Shown here piece by piece: positions 1-8,999 of a DNA stretch of 64,000 nucleotides. Source of the stretch: Microbulbifer yueqingensis (GTDB taxonomy: Bacteria > Pseudomonadota > Gammaproteobacteria > Pseudomonadales > Cellvibrionaceae); assembly GCF_900100355.1 (NCBI RefSeq), contig NZ_FNFH01000003.1, positions 372,001 to 436,000 on the forward strand. Reading direction: 5' to 3'. Under the pieces are notes generated by a model that was not told where the DNA came from, did no database searches, and worked only from the letters and a program-made list of their open reading frames with translations. Both the position numbers and the translations under genes were made by a program. Each line of letters begins with the position of its first letter. Within the stretch, counting starts at the first letter, position 1.

Positions 1-473
1 AAAGTCTTCTGCAGGAAATTGAGACTGTCACGTACGGAAGCCGCGTTTGGGTAGGGACCGAAGTACTGCCCCTTCTTACGCTTGGCGCCACGGTGCAGGG
101 CGATGCGCGGGTAGGTATCAGTACTGGAAAGGAAGATATAGGGGTAACCCTTGTCGTCCCGCAGCATGACATTGTATGGCGGGCGCTGGGACTTGATCAG
201 GCTCTGTTCGAGTATCAGCGCCTCGGTTTCACTGCGAGTGACTGTGACCTCGATGCTGTTGATGCGCTGGACCAGCGCCATCGTCTTGGCGGTGAGGCCG
301 GATGCACGGAAATAGCTGGACAGGCGATTGCGCAGGTTCTTCGCCTTGCCCACGTACAGGATGCGCCCCCCTGCATCAAACATCTGGTAGACGCCGGGTT
401 TGCGCGTGACCGATTGCAGGAAGCGCTTGCTGTCAAACGAGTGTACAGTGCCCGGGACGTCGCTATCTGTCAT
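1..473 (-). CDS. uvrC: UvrABC excinuclease subunit C, N-terminal part (runs off the window)
   Basis: This is the first 157 codons of UvrC, the nuclease subunit that makes both incisions in nucleotide excision repair. The start is the ATG at 473-471. The translation opens [13 protein letters not shown] and continues into the GIY-YIG domain: the family signature [25 protein letters not shown] is clear, followed by the conserved [18 protein letters not shown] and [10 protein letters not shown] stretches. The rest (UvrB-binding and C-terminal endonuclease domains) lies beyond position 1. It sits 59 bases downstream of gacA on the same strand, the uvrY/gacA-uvrC order widely conserved in gammaproteobacteria, so it is probably co-transcribed with it. 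Confidence 0.96.
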   Translation of the reverse strand, partial: MTDSDVPGTVHSFDSKRFLQSVTRKPGVYQMFDAGGRILYVGKAKNLRNRLSSYFRASGLTAKTMALVQRINSIEVTVTRSETEALILEQSLIKSQRPPYNVMLRDDKGYPYIFLSSTDTYPRIALHRGAKRKKGQYFGPYPNAASVRDSLNFLQKT

Positions 474-532
474 GGATTACGCCAATTACTTCTGAGCGGA
501 ATACATCGTGGCCCGGCCCCGCAATCGGGGGC

Positions 533-1186
533 TCAGAGCACTGCCTCGGGATCCAGGACCTGATATTTCACCGCAAGCAGGGTCAGCTCAACATCACTCT
601 GGATACAGAGCTTTTCAAAGATGCGGTAACGGTAACTGTTGACAGTTTTCGGGCTGACCGCAAGCGTCGAGGCAATCTCCGCAACCTTGCTCCCATTGAC
701 GATCATGATCGCTGTCTGGAGCTCCCGCTCCGAAAGGTCGTCAAATGGGGAAGATTTCTCGGCCTTGCCGTTTACGTTGCGAAGCGCCAGCTTTGTAGCC
801 ATGGAGCTACTAAGGTAAACGCTTCCCGAGTGCACCGTCCTGATGGCCTTCACCATCTCTTCGAGGTCGGCACCCTTGGTGACGTAACCGGAAGCACCGG
901 CCTGCATCAGCCGGCCGGGAAACAGGTCATCGTCCAGTGCGCTCACGGCAATAACCCGCGAATCCGGCACACGGGCCAACAACTTGCGAGTTGCCTCCAT
1001 ACCACCCATACCCGGCATTTTGACATCCATCAGGATGACATCCGCGGGCTGCTGGCGGACAAATGCGAGCGCCTCTTCGCCGCTGCTGGCCTGGCCAACA
1101 ACTTCAATATCCGGGACGTCACTGAGCATGCGCGAAATTCCCATCCGCACAAGGTCGTGATCGTCAACCACCAAGACTCTAATCAA
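533..1186 (-). CDS. gacA: Response regulator GacA/UvrY (LuxR/NarL family)
   Basis: A 217-residue two-component response regulator, expected to be phosphorylated by a GacS/BarA kinase and to activate small RNAs of the Rsm/Csr circuit. The receiver domain fills residues 1-120, with the acidic pocket VVDDHD near the start, the phospho-acceptor Asp in ILMDVKMPG and the Lys in YVTKGA. A LuxR-type helix-turn-helix covers about 150-210 (LSERELQ, VAEIASTLAVSPKTVNSYRYRIFEKL). The start codon is TTG at 1186-1184, preceded by GGAG six bases upstream; a TTG start is, as I recall, also described for Pseudomonas gacA. It lies directly upstream of uvrC. The 285 bases upstream to alkB hold no gene I can support. 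Confidence 0.95.
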   Translation of the reverse strand: MIRVLVVDDHDLVRMGISRMLSDVPDIEVVGQASSGEEALAFVRQQPADVILMDVKMPGMGGMEATRKLLARVPDSRVIAVSALDDDLFPGRLMQAGASGYVTKGADLEEMVKAIRTVHSGSVYLSSSMATKLALRNVNGKAEKSSPFDDLSERELQTAIMIVNGSKVAEIASTLAVSPKTVNSYRYRIFEKLCIQSDVELTLLAVKYQVLDPEAVL

Positions 1187-1471
1187 ATTAGCTCCAACTA
1201 CGGATTGTGGGGACAGCGAACTATTCCATTATTTCGGTCCCGCACACTTTTTTACGTGTTCTTGTACCCGGTGCACCAAAGCTTCCGGGCAAATCCACAG
1301 AGCCTCGAACCAAAATACCAGACAATCGCGGCAGTGCAAAGAGACTATCACCCCACAGGCACGGCGACGCCCATGACGTTGGATTCTCAACCCCGGATAT
1401 AACCAAAAGACATGAAAGGTCGCCAGCACGAGGGGCTTCCGGGAACCGGTTCTATCGTGTCGTTCGCACGC

Positions 1472-2143
1472 TCATGATGGGAACATACGAAACGTGAGGC
1501 TGACCCGCTCCCCCAGCTGGCGCCGGCTTTTCGCTACCTGGTGCAGCCAATGGTGCTGGACAGCCCCGGACGTGAGAAGCAGGGAGCCCTTGCCCAGCGA
1601 CAGTGCCAGCCGCCCTTCCCCGCTGCGGCGCTTGAAGGAGAGCCGGCGCGGCTCGCCAAGACTCAGGGTGGCGATTACCGGGTGGTCACCGAGTTCACGC
1701 TCGTCATCAGCGTGCCAGCCCATACTGTCCTCGCCCCCGCGATAATGGTTGGCCAGCACCGAATTGAAGCAAAAACCGGCTTTTGCCAGGCGCTGCCGGA
1801 TACGGAATAGCTCCACAGGCCAGGGCTGCCCGACCTGCGCGAGGCCTGACCAGCGATAGGTGATTCCCGGATCGGCAACAAAGGCGTGTCGCCGCGGAAT
1901 CGGGTGACTGCGCCCAAACATGCGGATACTGGGCTGCTCCCACGACAGCCGCGTAAACAGCGACTGCATCAAGGCAAGGTCCTCCCCCGGTCGCAGCCAG
2001 TCCGGAACCAGCAGCGCGCTCCCCGGAGAGAGATCCACCCACTCTTGGTCAGCAACATTAGCGGCCAGCGCCTCTGCCCTGGCCTGGAAAGCCGCCTCAT
2101 CCATGGGAAGTGTCTCGGGTCCGACTGAACCACCTGCTGCCAT
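1472..2143 (-). CDS. alkB: AlkB-family alpha-ketoglutarate-dependent dioxygenase
   Basis: A 223-residue Fe(II)/2-oxoglutarate oxygenase of the AlkB family, which repairs alkylated DNA bases by oxidative demethylation. The iron ligands are visible: WHADDE supplies the HxD motif, and GAVQHHWLHQV carries the distal His. RVSLTFR near the C terminus matches the conserved RxNxTFR that binds 2-oxoglutarate. SVLANHYRGGEDSMGWHADDE is the typical substrate-lid and active-site run. The ATG at 2143 overlaps the murB stop by one base (TGATG), implying translational coupling; an in-frame Met 13 residues later is a weaker alternative. It resembles the ALKBH2/3 branch more than E. coli AlkB. It is the last gene of the leftward envelope cluster, an unusual partner for cell-wall genes. 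Confidence 0.88.
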   Translation of the reverse strand: MAAGGSVGPETLPMDEAAFQARAEALAANVADQEWVDLSPGSALLVPDWLRPGEDLALMQSLFTRLSWEQPSIRMFGRSHPIPRRHAFVADPGITYRWSGLAQVGQPWPVELFRIRQRLAKAGFCFNSVLANHYRGGEDSMGWHADDERELGDHPVIATLSLGEPRRLSFKRRSGEGRLALSLGKGSLLLTSGAVQHHWLHQVAKSRRQLGERVSLTFRMFPS

Positions 2144-3159
2144 CAGGGGTAAAAGCGGGGTTCCGGCTCCAGCTCTACTCCGAACCTGGCCCTGATGTCG
2201 TCAGCGATCTCGCGCGCCAGGCCAGTCACCTCCGCGCCGCTGCCGCGCCCGGGGTTGACCAGCACCAGCGCCTGGCGCTCATGCACACCCACCGGACCGT
2301 GCATCCTGCCGCGCCAGCCGGCGCGATCGATAAGCCAGCCCGCGGCCAGTTTCCAACGGGACCCGACCTCGTAAGCCACCAGGTCCGGGTGATGGCGCTT
2401 GAGCTTCTGGTACAACTCCGGCGACACCACCGGATTCTTGAAAAAGCTGCCGGCGTTGGGAATCGTCTGCGGATCGGGAAGCTTGCTCTGGCGCACCGCG
2501 ATCACCGCATCCGCCACGTCGCGCGGGGTAAGCCCGGAAGAGTCAACCTGGTGATCCCGCAAATACTGCTGCAGTGCGGGATAGTCCACCCGGGGGTACC
2601 AGTCTTCCGGGAGCCGCAGCCGCACTTCGGTGATGATGTACTGGTCGCGCGCCCGCCCCTTGAAAACGCTGTCGCGGTAACCAAACTCACATTCGCTGGC
2701 GGAAAAGGTATGCATCTCGCCCGTGGCGACATGCAGCGCTTCCAGGCTGTGGAAGGTATCGCGGAGTTCAACTCCGTAGGCGCCGATATTCTGGATAGGC
2801 GCGGCGCCGATCCGGCCGGGAATCAGGGCGAGGTTCTCCAGCCCCCCGTAGCCGCGCTCCACCGTAGCCATCACCAGCTGGTGCCAGTTTTCCCCAGCCC
2901 CCGCGACCACCTCAACAGCGCCCTCCTGCTCATCGAGTTCCAGGTGCCGGATGTCCAGGTGAACCACCAGCCCCGGGAAATCTTCGGTCAACACGATGTT
3001 ACTGCCACCCCCCAGAGGGAGCACCGGCAGGCCGCGACTGCGGGCGAATGCGACCACTTCGAGCAACTGGTCGCGACTCTCCACCCGGGCAAAGTGCGCT
3101 GCGCGGGCCGCAATGGCCAGCGTGTTGTACTGCTGCAGGTCTACATCGGCCTGGATCAT
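2143..3159 (-). CDS. murB: UDP-N-acetylenolpyruvoylglucosamine reductase MurB
   Basis: A 338-residue cytosolic flavoenzyme that reduces UDP-GlcNAc-enolpyruvate to UDP-MurNAc in peptidoglycan synthesis. The FAD-binding N-terminal part shows YNTLAIAARA and the conserved LPLGGGSNIVL loop; GRIGAAPIQNIGAYGVEL marks the flavin/substrate region; GSFFKNPVVS holds the catalytic serine. The length fits type I MurB (E. coli, 342). The frame stays open upstream inside kdsB, but the proper start is MIQADVDLQQYNTLA at 3159, one base after the kdsB stop. It is followed by alkB with a one-base overlap. Confidence 0.95.
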   Translation of the reverse strand: MIQADVDLQQYNTLAIAARAAHFARVESRDQLLEVVAFARSRGLPVLPLGGGSNIVLTEDFPGLVVHLDIRHLELDEQEGAVEVVAGAGENWHQLVMATVERGYGGLENLALIPGRIGAAPIQNIGAYGVELRDTFHSLEALHVATGEMHTFSASECEFGYRDSVFKGRARDQYIITEVRLRLPEDWYPRVDYPALQQYLRDHQVDSSGLTPRDVADAVIAVRQSKLPDPQTIPNAGSFFKNPVVSPELYQKLKRHHPDLVAYEVGSRWKLAAGWLIDRAGWRGRMHGPVGVHERQALVLVNPGRGSGAEVTGLAREIADDIRARFGVELEPEPRFYP

Positions 3160-3160
3160 G

Positions 3161-3931
3161 TCATTCAGCCAGGAGTTCACGCATGCGCTGGAGGTCCTCT
3201 TCCGTATCCACCCCGCCGGGAACCTCCTCGCAGGCATCTTCAACATGGATATCCTGGTCGTGGTAGAGGAAGCGGAGCTGCTCGAGGGATTCCAGGCGCT
3301 CGAGCGGTGCCTGGGGCCAGCCGACAAACTGCTTCAGCAAGCCGGCCCGGTAGGCATATATCCCGATGTGGCGACGTGGGGCAAAACCTTCGGGCAGGCG
3401 GCTGCGGTCGATGGCAAAGGCATCCCGCGGCCAGGGGACCGGCGCCCGGGAAAAGTAGCGGGCCAGGCCCGATTCGGCCGCGACCACCTTGACGATATTC
3501 GGGTTGAGGAAGTCCTCCACACTCGAGATTGGCTCCGCCAGCGTGGCCACACCCGCGCGCCGTTCCCCGGCGAGATTGGCCGCAACCTGGTTGATGACGG
3601 ACGCCGGAATCAGTGGTTCATCGCCCTGCACGTTTACCAGGATGCGGTGGTCCTCCAGCCCCAGGTTGGCCGCCACCTCGTGTAGCCGGTCGGTCCCGGA
3701 GGCATGCGTGGGCGCGGTCATGCAGACCTCACCACCAAACGCGCGCACAGCCTCGGCCACGCGCATGTCATCGGTGGCGACGATGACACGCTCCGCAGCA
3801 CTGTCACTCGCCCGCTCGTATACGCGCTGGATCATTGGCTTGCCGGCAATATCCGCCAGGGGCTTGCCCGGCAGGCGGCTGGAACCGTAACGGGCCGGAA
3901 TCACGACATCGAACGTAACTTGATCACTCAT
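3161..3931 (-). CDS. kdsB: 3-deoxy-manno-octulosonate cytidylyltransferase KdsB
   Basis: A 256-residue enzyme that activates Kdo to CMP-Kdo for lipopolysaccharide inner-core synthesis. The N-terminal nucleotide-binding motif [19 protein letters not shown] is diagnostic, and MIQRVYERA and VQGDEPLIP are conserved in the family. I start at MSDQVTF (3931) because it overlaps the lpxK stop by eight bases and aligns with the family start; an upstream in-frame Met would add 16 unrelated residues. In P. aeruginosa a Trm112-like gene and a phosphatase gene flank kdsB (recalled order); both are missing here, so lpxK, kdsB and murB abut directly. Confidence 0.95.
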   Translation of the reverse strand: MSDQVTFDVVIPARYGSSRLPGKPLADIAGKPMIQRVYERASDSAAERVIVATDDMRVAEAVRAFGGEVCMTAPTHASGTDRLHEVAANLGLEDHRILVNVQGDEPLIPASVINQVAANLAGERRAGVATLAEPISSVEDFLNPNIVKVVAAESGLARYFSRAPVPWPRDAFAIDRSRLPEGFAPRRHIGIYAYRAGLLKQFVGWPQAPLERLESLEQLRFLYHDQDIHVEDACEEVPGGVDTEEDLQRMRELLAE

Positions 3932-4958
3932 CGGCGGAAAAATCTTGCAGGTGTTGGTGAATTCTCTGGTAAAAGTCATCTGGCAGGGAAGCCCGGACTT
4001 CCAGCGCCCACCAGTGGCTCTGCCAGAAATCGCGGCACTTGACCGCGTCCTTCATGGTCATGACCACCGGGGTCTCACCGTCGAACTGGAGCTCCTGCGG
4101 GCTGAACTGGTGGTGGTCGTCAAATGCCTGCTCCATCACCTGGTAGCGCATGTCGCGCAGCTCGCGGAAGAATCGCTGCGGGTTGCCTATCGCCGCAACC
4201 GCATGGCAGGGGCCGATTTCCGGCCCGGAAGACAGCTTCAGGGTCGAAGTCTGGTCCAGGTTGAACTGGTGCCAGCTGGCCGGCTCCAGTTTCATCGTGA
4301 AGTCTACCTGGTCACCGCACTGTTCGCGGACACCGGCCTCCGGCTCCCCGTTCGCAACCACCAGGTCCACGGACTCGAGCCGCGACGCTGGCTCGCGCAG
4401 GGGCCCCTGGGGCAGCAGCTTGCCGTTACCGAGTCCCCGATGGCCGTCAACGACGCAGATTTCCATACTGCGCCACAGTTTGTAGTGCTGCAGGCCATCG
4501 TCAGCCAGGATGACATCACACTGGTGATAATCGATCAGTGCCTGCGCTGCCTCACGCCGGTCCGGAGAGACCATGACCGGCAACCCGGTTATCAGGTGCA
4601 GCATCAATGGTTCGTCGCCGGACTCAAGAGAGTGCGACTGGGCTGTAACCTGGTAAGGGTACTCGCGGGCACGGCCACCGTGACCGCGACTGACAATGCC
4701 GGGATTCCAGCCTCGCTTGTGGAGCCAGCGGGCCAGTTCGGCCACCAGTGGCGTCTTGCCGGCGCCGCCTACAGTGATATTGCCCACCACGATGACCGGG
4801 ACCGGCAGGGCCTCGGGCGGGTTGTCTTCATAGGCGCGCCGCCGGTGCCGGCTCACAACCCCATACAGGGACGACAATGGCGACATCAGCGCCAATGCCG
4901 AGCTCTTGTCATCTTCTTCCGGGTACCAGCGCTTGTTGAACCAGTCTTCCATCGACAT
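3924..4958 (-). CDS. lpxK: Tetraacyldisaccharide 4'-kinase LpxK
   Basis: A 344-residue inner-membrane-associated kinase that phosphorylates the 4' position of the lipid A disaccharide. The P-loop lies in [22 protein letters not shown] (residues about 60-80), with SRGHGG and DDGLQHYKL further on, all typical of LpxK. The start could be Met1 or the Met two codons later. It lies eight bases downstream of msbA and overlaps kdsB by eight bases, so lipid A phosphorylation, lipid A export and Kdo activation are transcribed as a unit. Confidence 0.95.
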   Translation of the reverse strand: MSMEDWFNKRWYPEEDDKSSALALMSPLSSLYGVVSRHRRRAYEDNPPEALPVPVIVVGNITVGGAGKTPLVAELARWLHKRGWNPGIVSRGHGGRAREYPYQVTAQSHSLESGDEPLMLHLITGLPVMVSPDRREAAQALIDYHQCDVILADDGLQHYKLWRSMEICVVDGHRGLGNGKLLPQGPLREPASRLESVDLVVANGEPEAGVREQCGDQVDFTMKLEPASWHQFNLDQTSTLKLSSGPEIGPCHAVAAIGNPQRFFRELRDMRYQVMEQAFDDHHQFSPQELQFDGETPVVMTMKDAVKCRDFWQSHWWALEVRASLPDDFYQRIHQHLQDFSADE

Positions 4959-4966
4959 CGGTCAGA

Positions 4967-6802
4967 TTACCCTGCCGTCTGCTGTTGCAATAGTGTTGCG
5001 TAGCGGCCACCGCGCTCGATCAGGGACTGGTGGTCACCGCTCTCTACAATCCTGCCCTGCTCCATCACCAGGATCCTGTCAGCCCCCTCAATGGTACTGA
5101 GACGGTGCGCGATCACGAAAGTCGTGCGGTCCTTCATCACCTCGGTCAGGGCTGCCTGGATGCTTCGCTCGGACTCGTTATCGAGCGCGGAGGTGGCCTC
5201 ATCGAGAATCAGCACCGGGGCATCCTTCAACAGTGCCCGCGCGATCGCAAGGCGCTGCCGCTGCCCGCCTGAGAGAATCTGTGCGTTGTCACCGAGCACC
5301 GTATCCAGGCCCTGGGGCAACTCCGCAACAAAGTCGGTGGCGTGGGCCAGCCGCACCGCCCGCTCGACCGCCTCCCGCGGACTGTCTGCCAGTTCACCGT
5401 AGGCGATATTGTTGTAGACCGTATCGTTGAAGAGGACGATATTCTGGGAAACCATACTGATCTGGCGCCGCAGTTCCTCCAGCGGCAGGTCCGCGGTATC
5501 GACGCCATCGAGCAGGATGCGACCGCTGGTCGGGTCGTAGAACCGCGCCAGCAGGCTCACCAGGGTACTCTTGCCGGAGCCGGAGGCCCCTACCAGGGCC
5601 ACCGTCTGCCCGGCCGCGACGTCGATATCGATATCCGTCAATACCGCCGGCGCACCCTCGTCGTAACGAAAGCCCACGTGCTCGAAGGTGATCGCGCCCC
5701 TGACCGGTTCCGGCAGTCTGGCAACCCCTCCGGATGGCTCCCGCGGGGAGTCGAGCACCTCGAAGATACTCTCGGCGGCGGCGATTCCCTTCTGGATATC
5801 GGCATAGACCTCAGAAAGGCTGCGCACGGGTTTGGCCAGGGAGGCAGCGGCACCGATGTAGGAGGCAAATACCCCGGCGGTCATTGCCTCGACCATGCCG
5901 GGCGCCAGTGCCAGCCAGACAATGGAGGCAGTAGCCAGGCCAACCAGGATCTGGATTATTGACACGCTGCCGTTGTTTGCCACCACCAGCTTCATGAACT
6001 GTTGGCGGTTGTTGTCGCTGGCGGAGGCGAAGCGGGCATTCTCGTATACCTGCCCCCCGTACATCCGCACCACCTGGTAACCGTTGATTGCCTCCTGGGT
6101 CACATGGGTGACGTCCCCCATGCTGTTCTGGATGCGGTGGCTCAGTTTCCGGAAACGCTTGCCCACAATACGGACGATAAACGCGATCAGCGGGGCAAAA
6201 AGGAAGAAAGTTAAGGTAAGTTTCCAGTTCACCAGCAACAGGTAGGTGAGCAGGCCAATCGCGGTAAAAGACTCGCGGATCATGACCTTCATCGCCTTGG
6301 TGATGGAGTTGGTCACCTGCTCGACGTTATAGGAGACCTTGGAAATCAGGTAGGCCCCGGTGTACCGATCAAAATAGGCGCTGGGCAGCTGCCCGATTTT
6401 CCTGAACAGGTCGGTGCGCAGCTGGTGAATCACCGCCCGCGCCACATAGGCCAGGCCGTAGCTGCCTACGAAATTGCCCACGGCGCGCAGGGCAATAATC
6501 ATCAGCATTGCCAGCGGCACCAGCCAGCGCGCCGTCTCCTGGGGCATGACGCCACCCGGGAAATAGGGGGCAATCCACTTTGCCAGGAACCCCCTACCCT
6601 CCTGGATCCCTGAACCCACGGCATCCAGCAGCAGCTCCGTCACCGCGATGAGGCTGACATTCATGGTGGAAAACAGCAGGAAGCCAAACACCGCCAGGGC
6701 GAAAATCGGCCAGTGCGGCAGAGCGTAGGCGAGCAGGCGGCGGTAGGTCTTGGTCCCGCTTTGCGGGACCGCGGGGGTGTTATCCATAGATACCCGTGTC
6801 AT
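4967..6802 (-). CDS. msbA: Lipid A export ABC transporter MsbA
   Basis: A 611-residue half-transporter that flips lipid A-core across the inner membrane. The N-terminal part (about 1-330) is a six-helix type I exporter domain; the C-terminal ATPase shows Walker [10 protein letters not shown], the ABC signature LSGGQRQRLAIARAL, Walker B VLILDEATSALD and the H-loop IAHRLSTI. Length and order match MsbA. In-frame ATGs at 6802 and 6787 are both possible. Its place immediately upstream of lpxK parallels E. coli msbA-lpxK, whereas in Pseudomonas msbA is elsewhere (recalled). A 112-base gap separates it from exbD. Confidence 0.94.
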   Translation of the reverse strand: MTRVSMDNTPAVPQSGTKTYRRLLAYALPHWPIFALAVFGFLLFSTMNVSLIAVTELLLDAVGSGIQEGRGFLAKWIAPYFPGGVMPQETARWLVPLAMLMIIALRAVGNFVGSYGLAYVARAVIHQLRTDLFRKIGQLPSAYFDRYTGAYLISKVSYNVEQVTNSITKAMKVMIRESFTAIGLLTYLLLVNWKLTLTFFLFAPLIAFIVRIVGKRFRKLSHRIQNSMGDVTHVTQEAINGYQVVRMYGGQVYENARFASASDNNRQQFMKLVVANNGSVSIIQILVGLATASIVWLALAPGMVEAMTAGVFASYIGAAASLAKPVRSLSEVYADIQKGIAAAESIFEVLDSPREPSGGVARLPEPVRGAITFEHVGFRYDEGAPAVLTDIDIDVAAGQTVALVGASGSGKSTLVSLLARFYDPTSGRILLDGVDTADLPLEELRRQISMVSQNIVLFNDTVYNNIAYGELADSPREAVERAVRLAHATDFVAELPQGLDTVLGDNAQILSGGQRQRLAIARALLKDAPVLILDEATSALDNESERSIQAALTEVMKDRTTFVIAHRLSTIEGADRILVMEQGRIVESGDHQSLIERGGRYATLLQQQTAG

Positions 6803-6914
6803 ACATCTGGCAGGGATTCTGGCAGGATGGCATCGCGCCCGGCAGCGGCTCCTGGCTATCCCCGCCCACAGGGGCGCGAATGGCCGCTGGCTGCGGCCCG
6901 GCAGCCCCTGGCAG

Positions 6915-7334
6915 TTAATTCTCTTCCGGTTGCCGCGTGGTAATACTCAGGTGGACAAAGCCCAGCTGGCCCGCGGCATCCATTGCGCGCACCACGGCCT
7001 GGTGCTGCGCTGTGGCGTCGGCAGTGATGATAAGGGGGCGATTGTACTCGCCCGCGGAAACTTCCGACAGGGCCGATTTCAAGGTAGTCAGTTTTTTGTT
7101 GATCAGCGCCCGCCCATCTACCGAGTAGGAACCGTCTGCGTTGATCAGCACTTCGATGCTGCTCGGCGGCTGTTCGGGCTGGGCACCTGCGGCTTCGGGG
7201 AGATCCAGCTTCAGGTGGCTCTCCTTCGTAAAGGTGGTAGAGACCATGAAGAAGATCAACAGCAGGAAAACCACATCAATCAACGGTGTGAGATTGACCC
7301 CGTCCTGCTCTGTGGCTTGGCGGCGGAACTGCAT
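6915..7334 (-). CDS. exbD: ExbD/TolR-family biopolymer transport protein
   Basis: A 139-residue protein with one membrane helix near the N terminus. GVNLTPLIDVVFLLLIFFMVSTTF carries the conserved Asp that lies in the proton channel of ExbB/ExbD and TolQ/TolR energisers. The periplasmic remainder ends in KxxLxxL-type sequence typical of ExbD. It lies 15 bases after exbB. This genomic position (next to comEC and lpxK) matches the second, TonB-independent ExbB/ExbD-like pair of Pseudomonas (PA2982/PA2983, recalled). The exact partner protein cannot be read from sequence. Confidence 0.9.
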   Translation of the reverse strand: MQFRRQATEQDGVNLTPLIDVVFLLLIFFMVSTTFTKESHLKLDLPEAAGAQPEQPPSSIEVLINADGSYSVDGRALINKKLTTLKSALSEVSAGEYNRPLIITADATAQHQAVVRAMDAAGQLGFVHLSITTRQPEEN

Positions 7335-7349
7335 TACGTGCTACCCCGC

Positions 7350-7970
7350 TCAGGCCGTTTCGATACGGCGGTCACTGTGCAGGGCATCCACCAGCTTTAC
7401 CGCTTCCTGCTCCATGGTGACCACGATCGTATCCACGCGGCGCTGGAAGTAGCGGTGGGCCATGAGCGCGGGGATGGCCACGGTCAGGCCGGCCGCCGTG
7501 GTAATCAGCGCCTGGCTGATCCCCCCCGCCAGCACACCTGCATTGCCGGTGCCCTCCAGCATGATGGCAGTGAACACCTGGATCATGCCGACCACTGTCC
7601 CCAGCAGGCCGATCAGCGGCGCCACCGCAGCGATGGTGCCCAGGGCACCGAGGAAACGCTCCAGGTCATGCACCACTTGGCTTGCCGCCTCCTCGATGCT
7701 GTCCTTCATCACGTCCCGGCCATGGCGGGAATTGGAAAGGCCAGCGGCAAAAATGCGGCCCAGGGGACTGGAGTCGCGCAGCTCCTTGAGCCGCTCGCCG
7801 TTGATCTGGTTGTTTTTCAGCCAACTCCAGACCTCACCCAGCAGGCTCCGTGGAGCGATCCGGCGGGGATTCAGCGTCCACAGGCGTTCGATGGAAATGG
7901 CGATAACCGCAACAGAACAGAGCAGGATCGGCAGCATCAGCCAGCCGCCGGATTTTATTATGTCTAACAC
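7350..7970 (-). CDS. exbB: ExbB/TolQ-family proton channel protein
   Basis: A 206-residue MotA/TolQ/ExbB family protein. The N terminus LDIIKSGGWLMLPILLCSVAVIAISIERLW is the first membrane helix. The C-terminal half carries the two conserved helices, with the family run AAVAPLIGLLGTVVGMIQVF and ISQALITTAAGLTVAIPALMAHRYF. Only GTG starts are available; I chose 7970 because it gives the usual family N terminus, but a GTG at 8009 (13 residues longer) is possible. With exbD it forms an inner-membrane proton-motive-force energiser, co-transcribed with the lipid A genes. Confidence 0.88.
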   Translation of the reverse strand: MLDIIKSGGWLMLPILLCSVAVIAISIERLWTLNPRRIAPRSLLGEVWSWLKNNQINGERLKELRDSSPLGRIFAAGLSNSRHGRDVMKDSIEEAASQVVHDLERFLGALGTIAAVAPLIGLLGTVVGMIQVFTAIMLEGTGNAGVLAGGISQALITTAAGLTVAIPALMAHRYFQRRVDTIVVTMEQEAVKLVDALHSDRRIETA

Positions 7971-8113
7971 TTTTCTTATGTACCCGTACTGCGAAAGGTA
8001 GTCCTGCACTCTACCACAGCTGGCTGCGGCAGCTAAGCCTCACCAGCGACGTCTTTTCCTTCAGTGTGACGCGGATTACATGTCCGCGCCCAGAGGCGAC
8101 AGGATTGAATCCA

Positions 8114-8143
8114 TAAAAAAAGCCGCCGGCAGAGCCGGCGGCT
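8114..8143 (-). terminator. Intrinsic terminator after the proline-rich protein gene
   Basis: A perfect 10-base stem (AGCCGCCGGC / GCCGGCGGCT) with a three-base loop, followed on the minus strand by a run of seven U. It ends the two-gene unit 9833-8182 and insulates it from exbB. Confidence 0.9.
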
Positions 8144-8181
8144 TTCGATCGACACCTGACAGTCGGGGACTGTCGATGCAA

Positions 8182-8952
8182 TCAGCGTCCGGGACGCTCC
8201 GGGCGCTCAGGCTTCGCCGGGCGCTCGGGCTTCTCCGGACGCTCGGCTTTCATCGGCTTTACCGGGCGCTCGGGCCGCTCCATCTTGACTCGCTCCGCCT
8301 TGTCGACCTTCGGTCCGGCCGTTTCGGGCTTCATGGACTTCTCGGCGCGCATGTCCTTGCCGGTCATCTTGTCTGCCTTGGCTGCGCCTGCAGTTTCCGG
8401 GCGATTGGAGTGGATGCCGCTCATGATCTCGCCGAGATTGAAACCCATCTCCTTGGCGATCTGGCCCCAGCCCATGCCCTCTTCGACGCGCATGTACAGG
8501 ACTTCGTTGATCGCGTCGTCGGCAGTCATGCCTGTCTCGCCTTCCAGGGCCTCGGCAGCTGACGCCATCGCCAGCTGTTCCGCCAGGGCCAGGGTAATAG
8601 TCACATTGCCATAGCCCATGCCAACGCTGGCTTCTTCACCCTCGACACCTTCCACTTCGTCGGTGTCCGCAACATCTTCCGCGGCATCACCTTCCGCGCC
8701 GCCCTCGGCATCTTCCGGGGGAACGTAGGTGATGTCACCGCTGCGCAGGCCTTCCACATAGGACTGGGAATCCTCGCCGAGGAAATCACCGAACATGCCG
8801 GCGACGCTCTCGGAAGAAACATTGGATACAGACTCGACCACCTCGGTATCGGTGGAATCATTATCCGGCAGGTCATCGTCGGCCCACACCGCGCCCGCGA
8901 GCATTGCCGAAAGTACAGCGGGAAGTACAGCCATCTTGAAGGGAATCTTCAT
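8182..8952 (-). CDS. Exported protein with acidic N half and Lys/Pro/Glu/Arg-rich tail, unknown function
   Basis: A 256-residue protein I do not recognise. Residues 1-24 are a clear Sec signal peptide ending AVWADDD. Residues about 25-105 are strongly acidic. Residues about 108-180 form a predicted folded segment (VTITLALAEQLAMASAAEAL, TADDAINEVLYMRVEEGMGWGQIAKEMGFNLGEIMSG) with a helical look. The tail (about 185-256) is basic and low-complexity, made of irregular KPERP/ERPxKP repeats. The start ATG is preceded by AGGAG. It lies 47 bases downstream of a beta-barrel gene on the same strand and has its own terminator, so the two probably form a unit. A cell-wall or outer-membrane binding role for the tail is only a guess. 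Confidence 0.75.
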   Translation of the reverse strand: MKIPFKMAVLPAVLSAMLAGAVWADDDLPDNDSTDTEVVESVSNVSSESVAGMFGDFLGEDSQSYVEGLRSGDITYVPPEDAEGGAEGDAAEDVADTDEVEGVEGEEASVGMGYGNVTITLALAEQLAMASAAEALEGETGMTADDAINEVLYMRVEEGMGWGQIAKEMGFNLGEIMSGIHSNRPETAGAAKADKMTGKDMRAEKSMKPETAGPKVDKAERVKMERPERPVKPMKAERPEKPERPAKPERPERPGR

Positions 8953-8999
8953 CGCTTTTTTTCTCCTGGTAGTAAATTTTTACCGCTTATCACCGTCTA

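Noticed and set aside
830-1402. A long plus-strand open frame antisense to gacA.
   Set aside because: It lies over a well-supported gene, has no recognisable protein features and runs through low-complexity antisense sequence.
2110-3492. A 460-codon plus-strand frame antisense to murB and kdsB.
   Set aside because: Antisense to two clear genes with high GC third positions; composition is that of a shadow frame.
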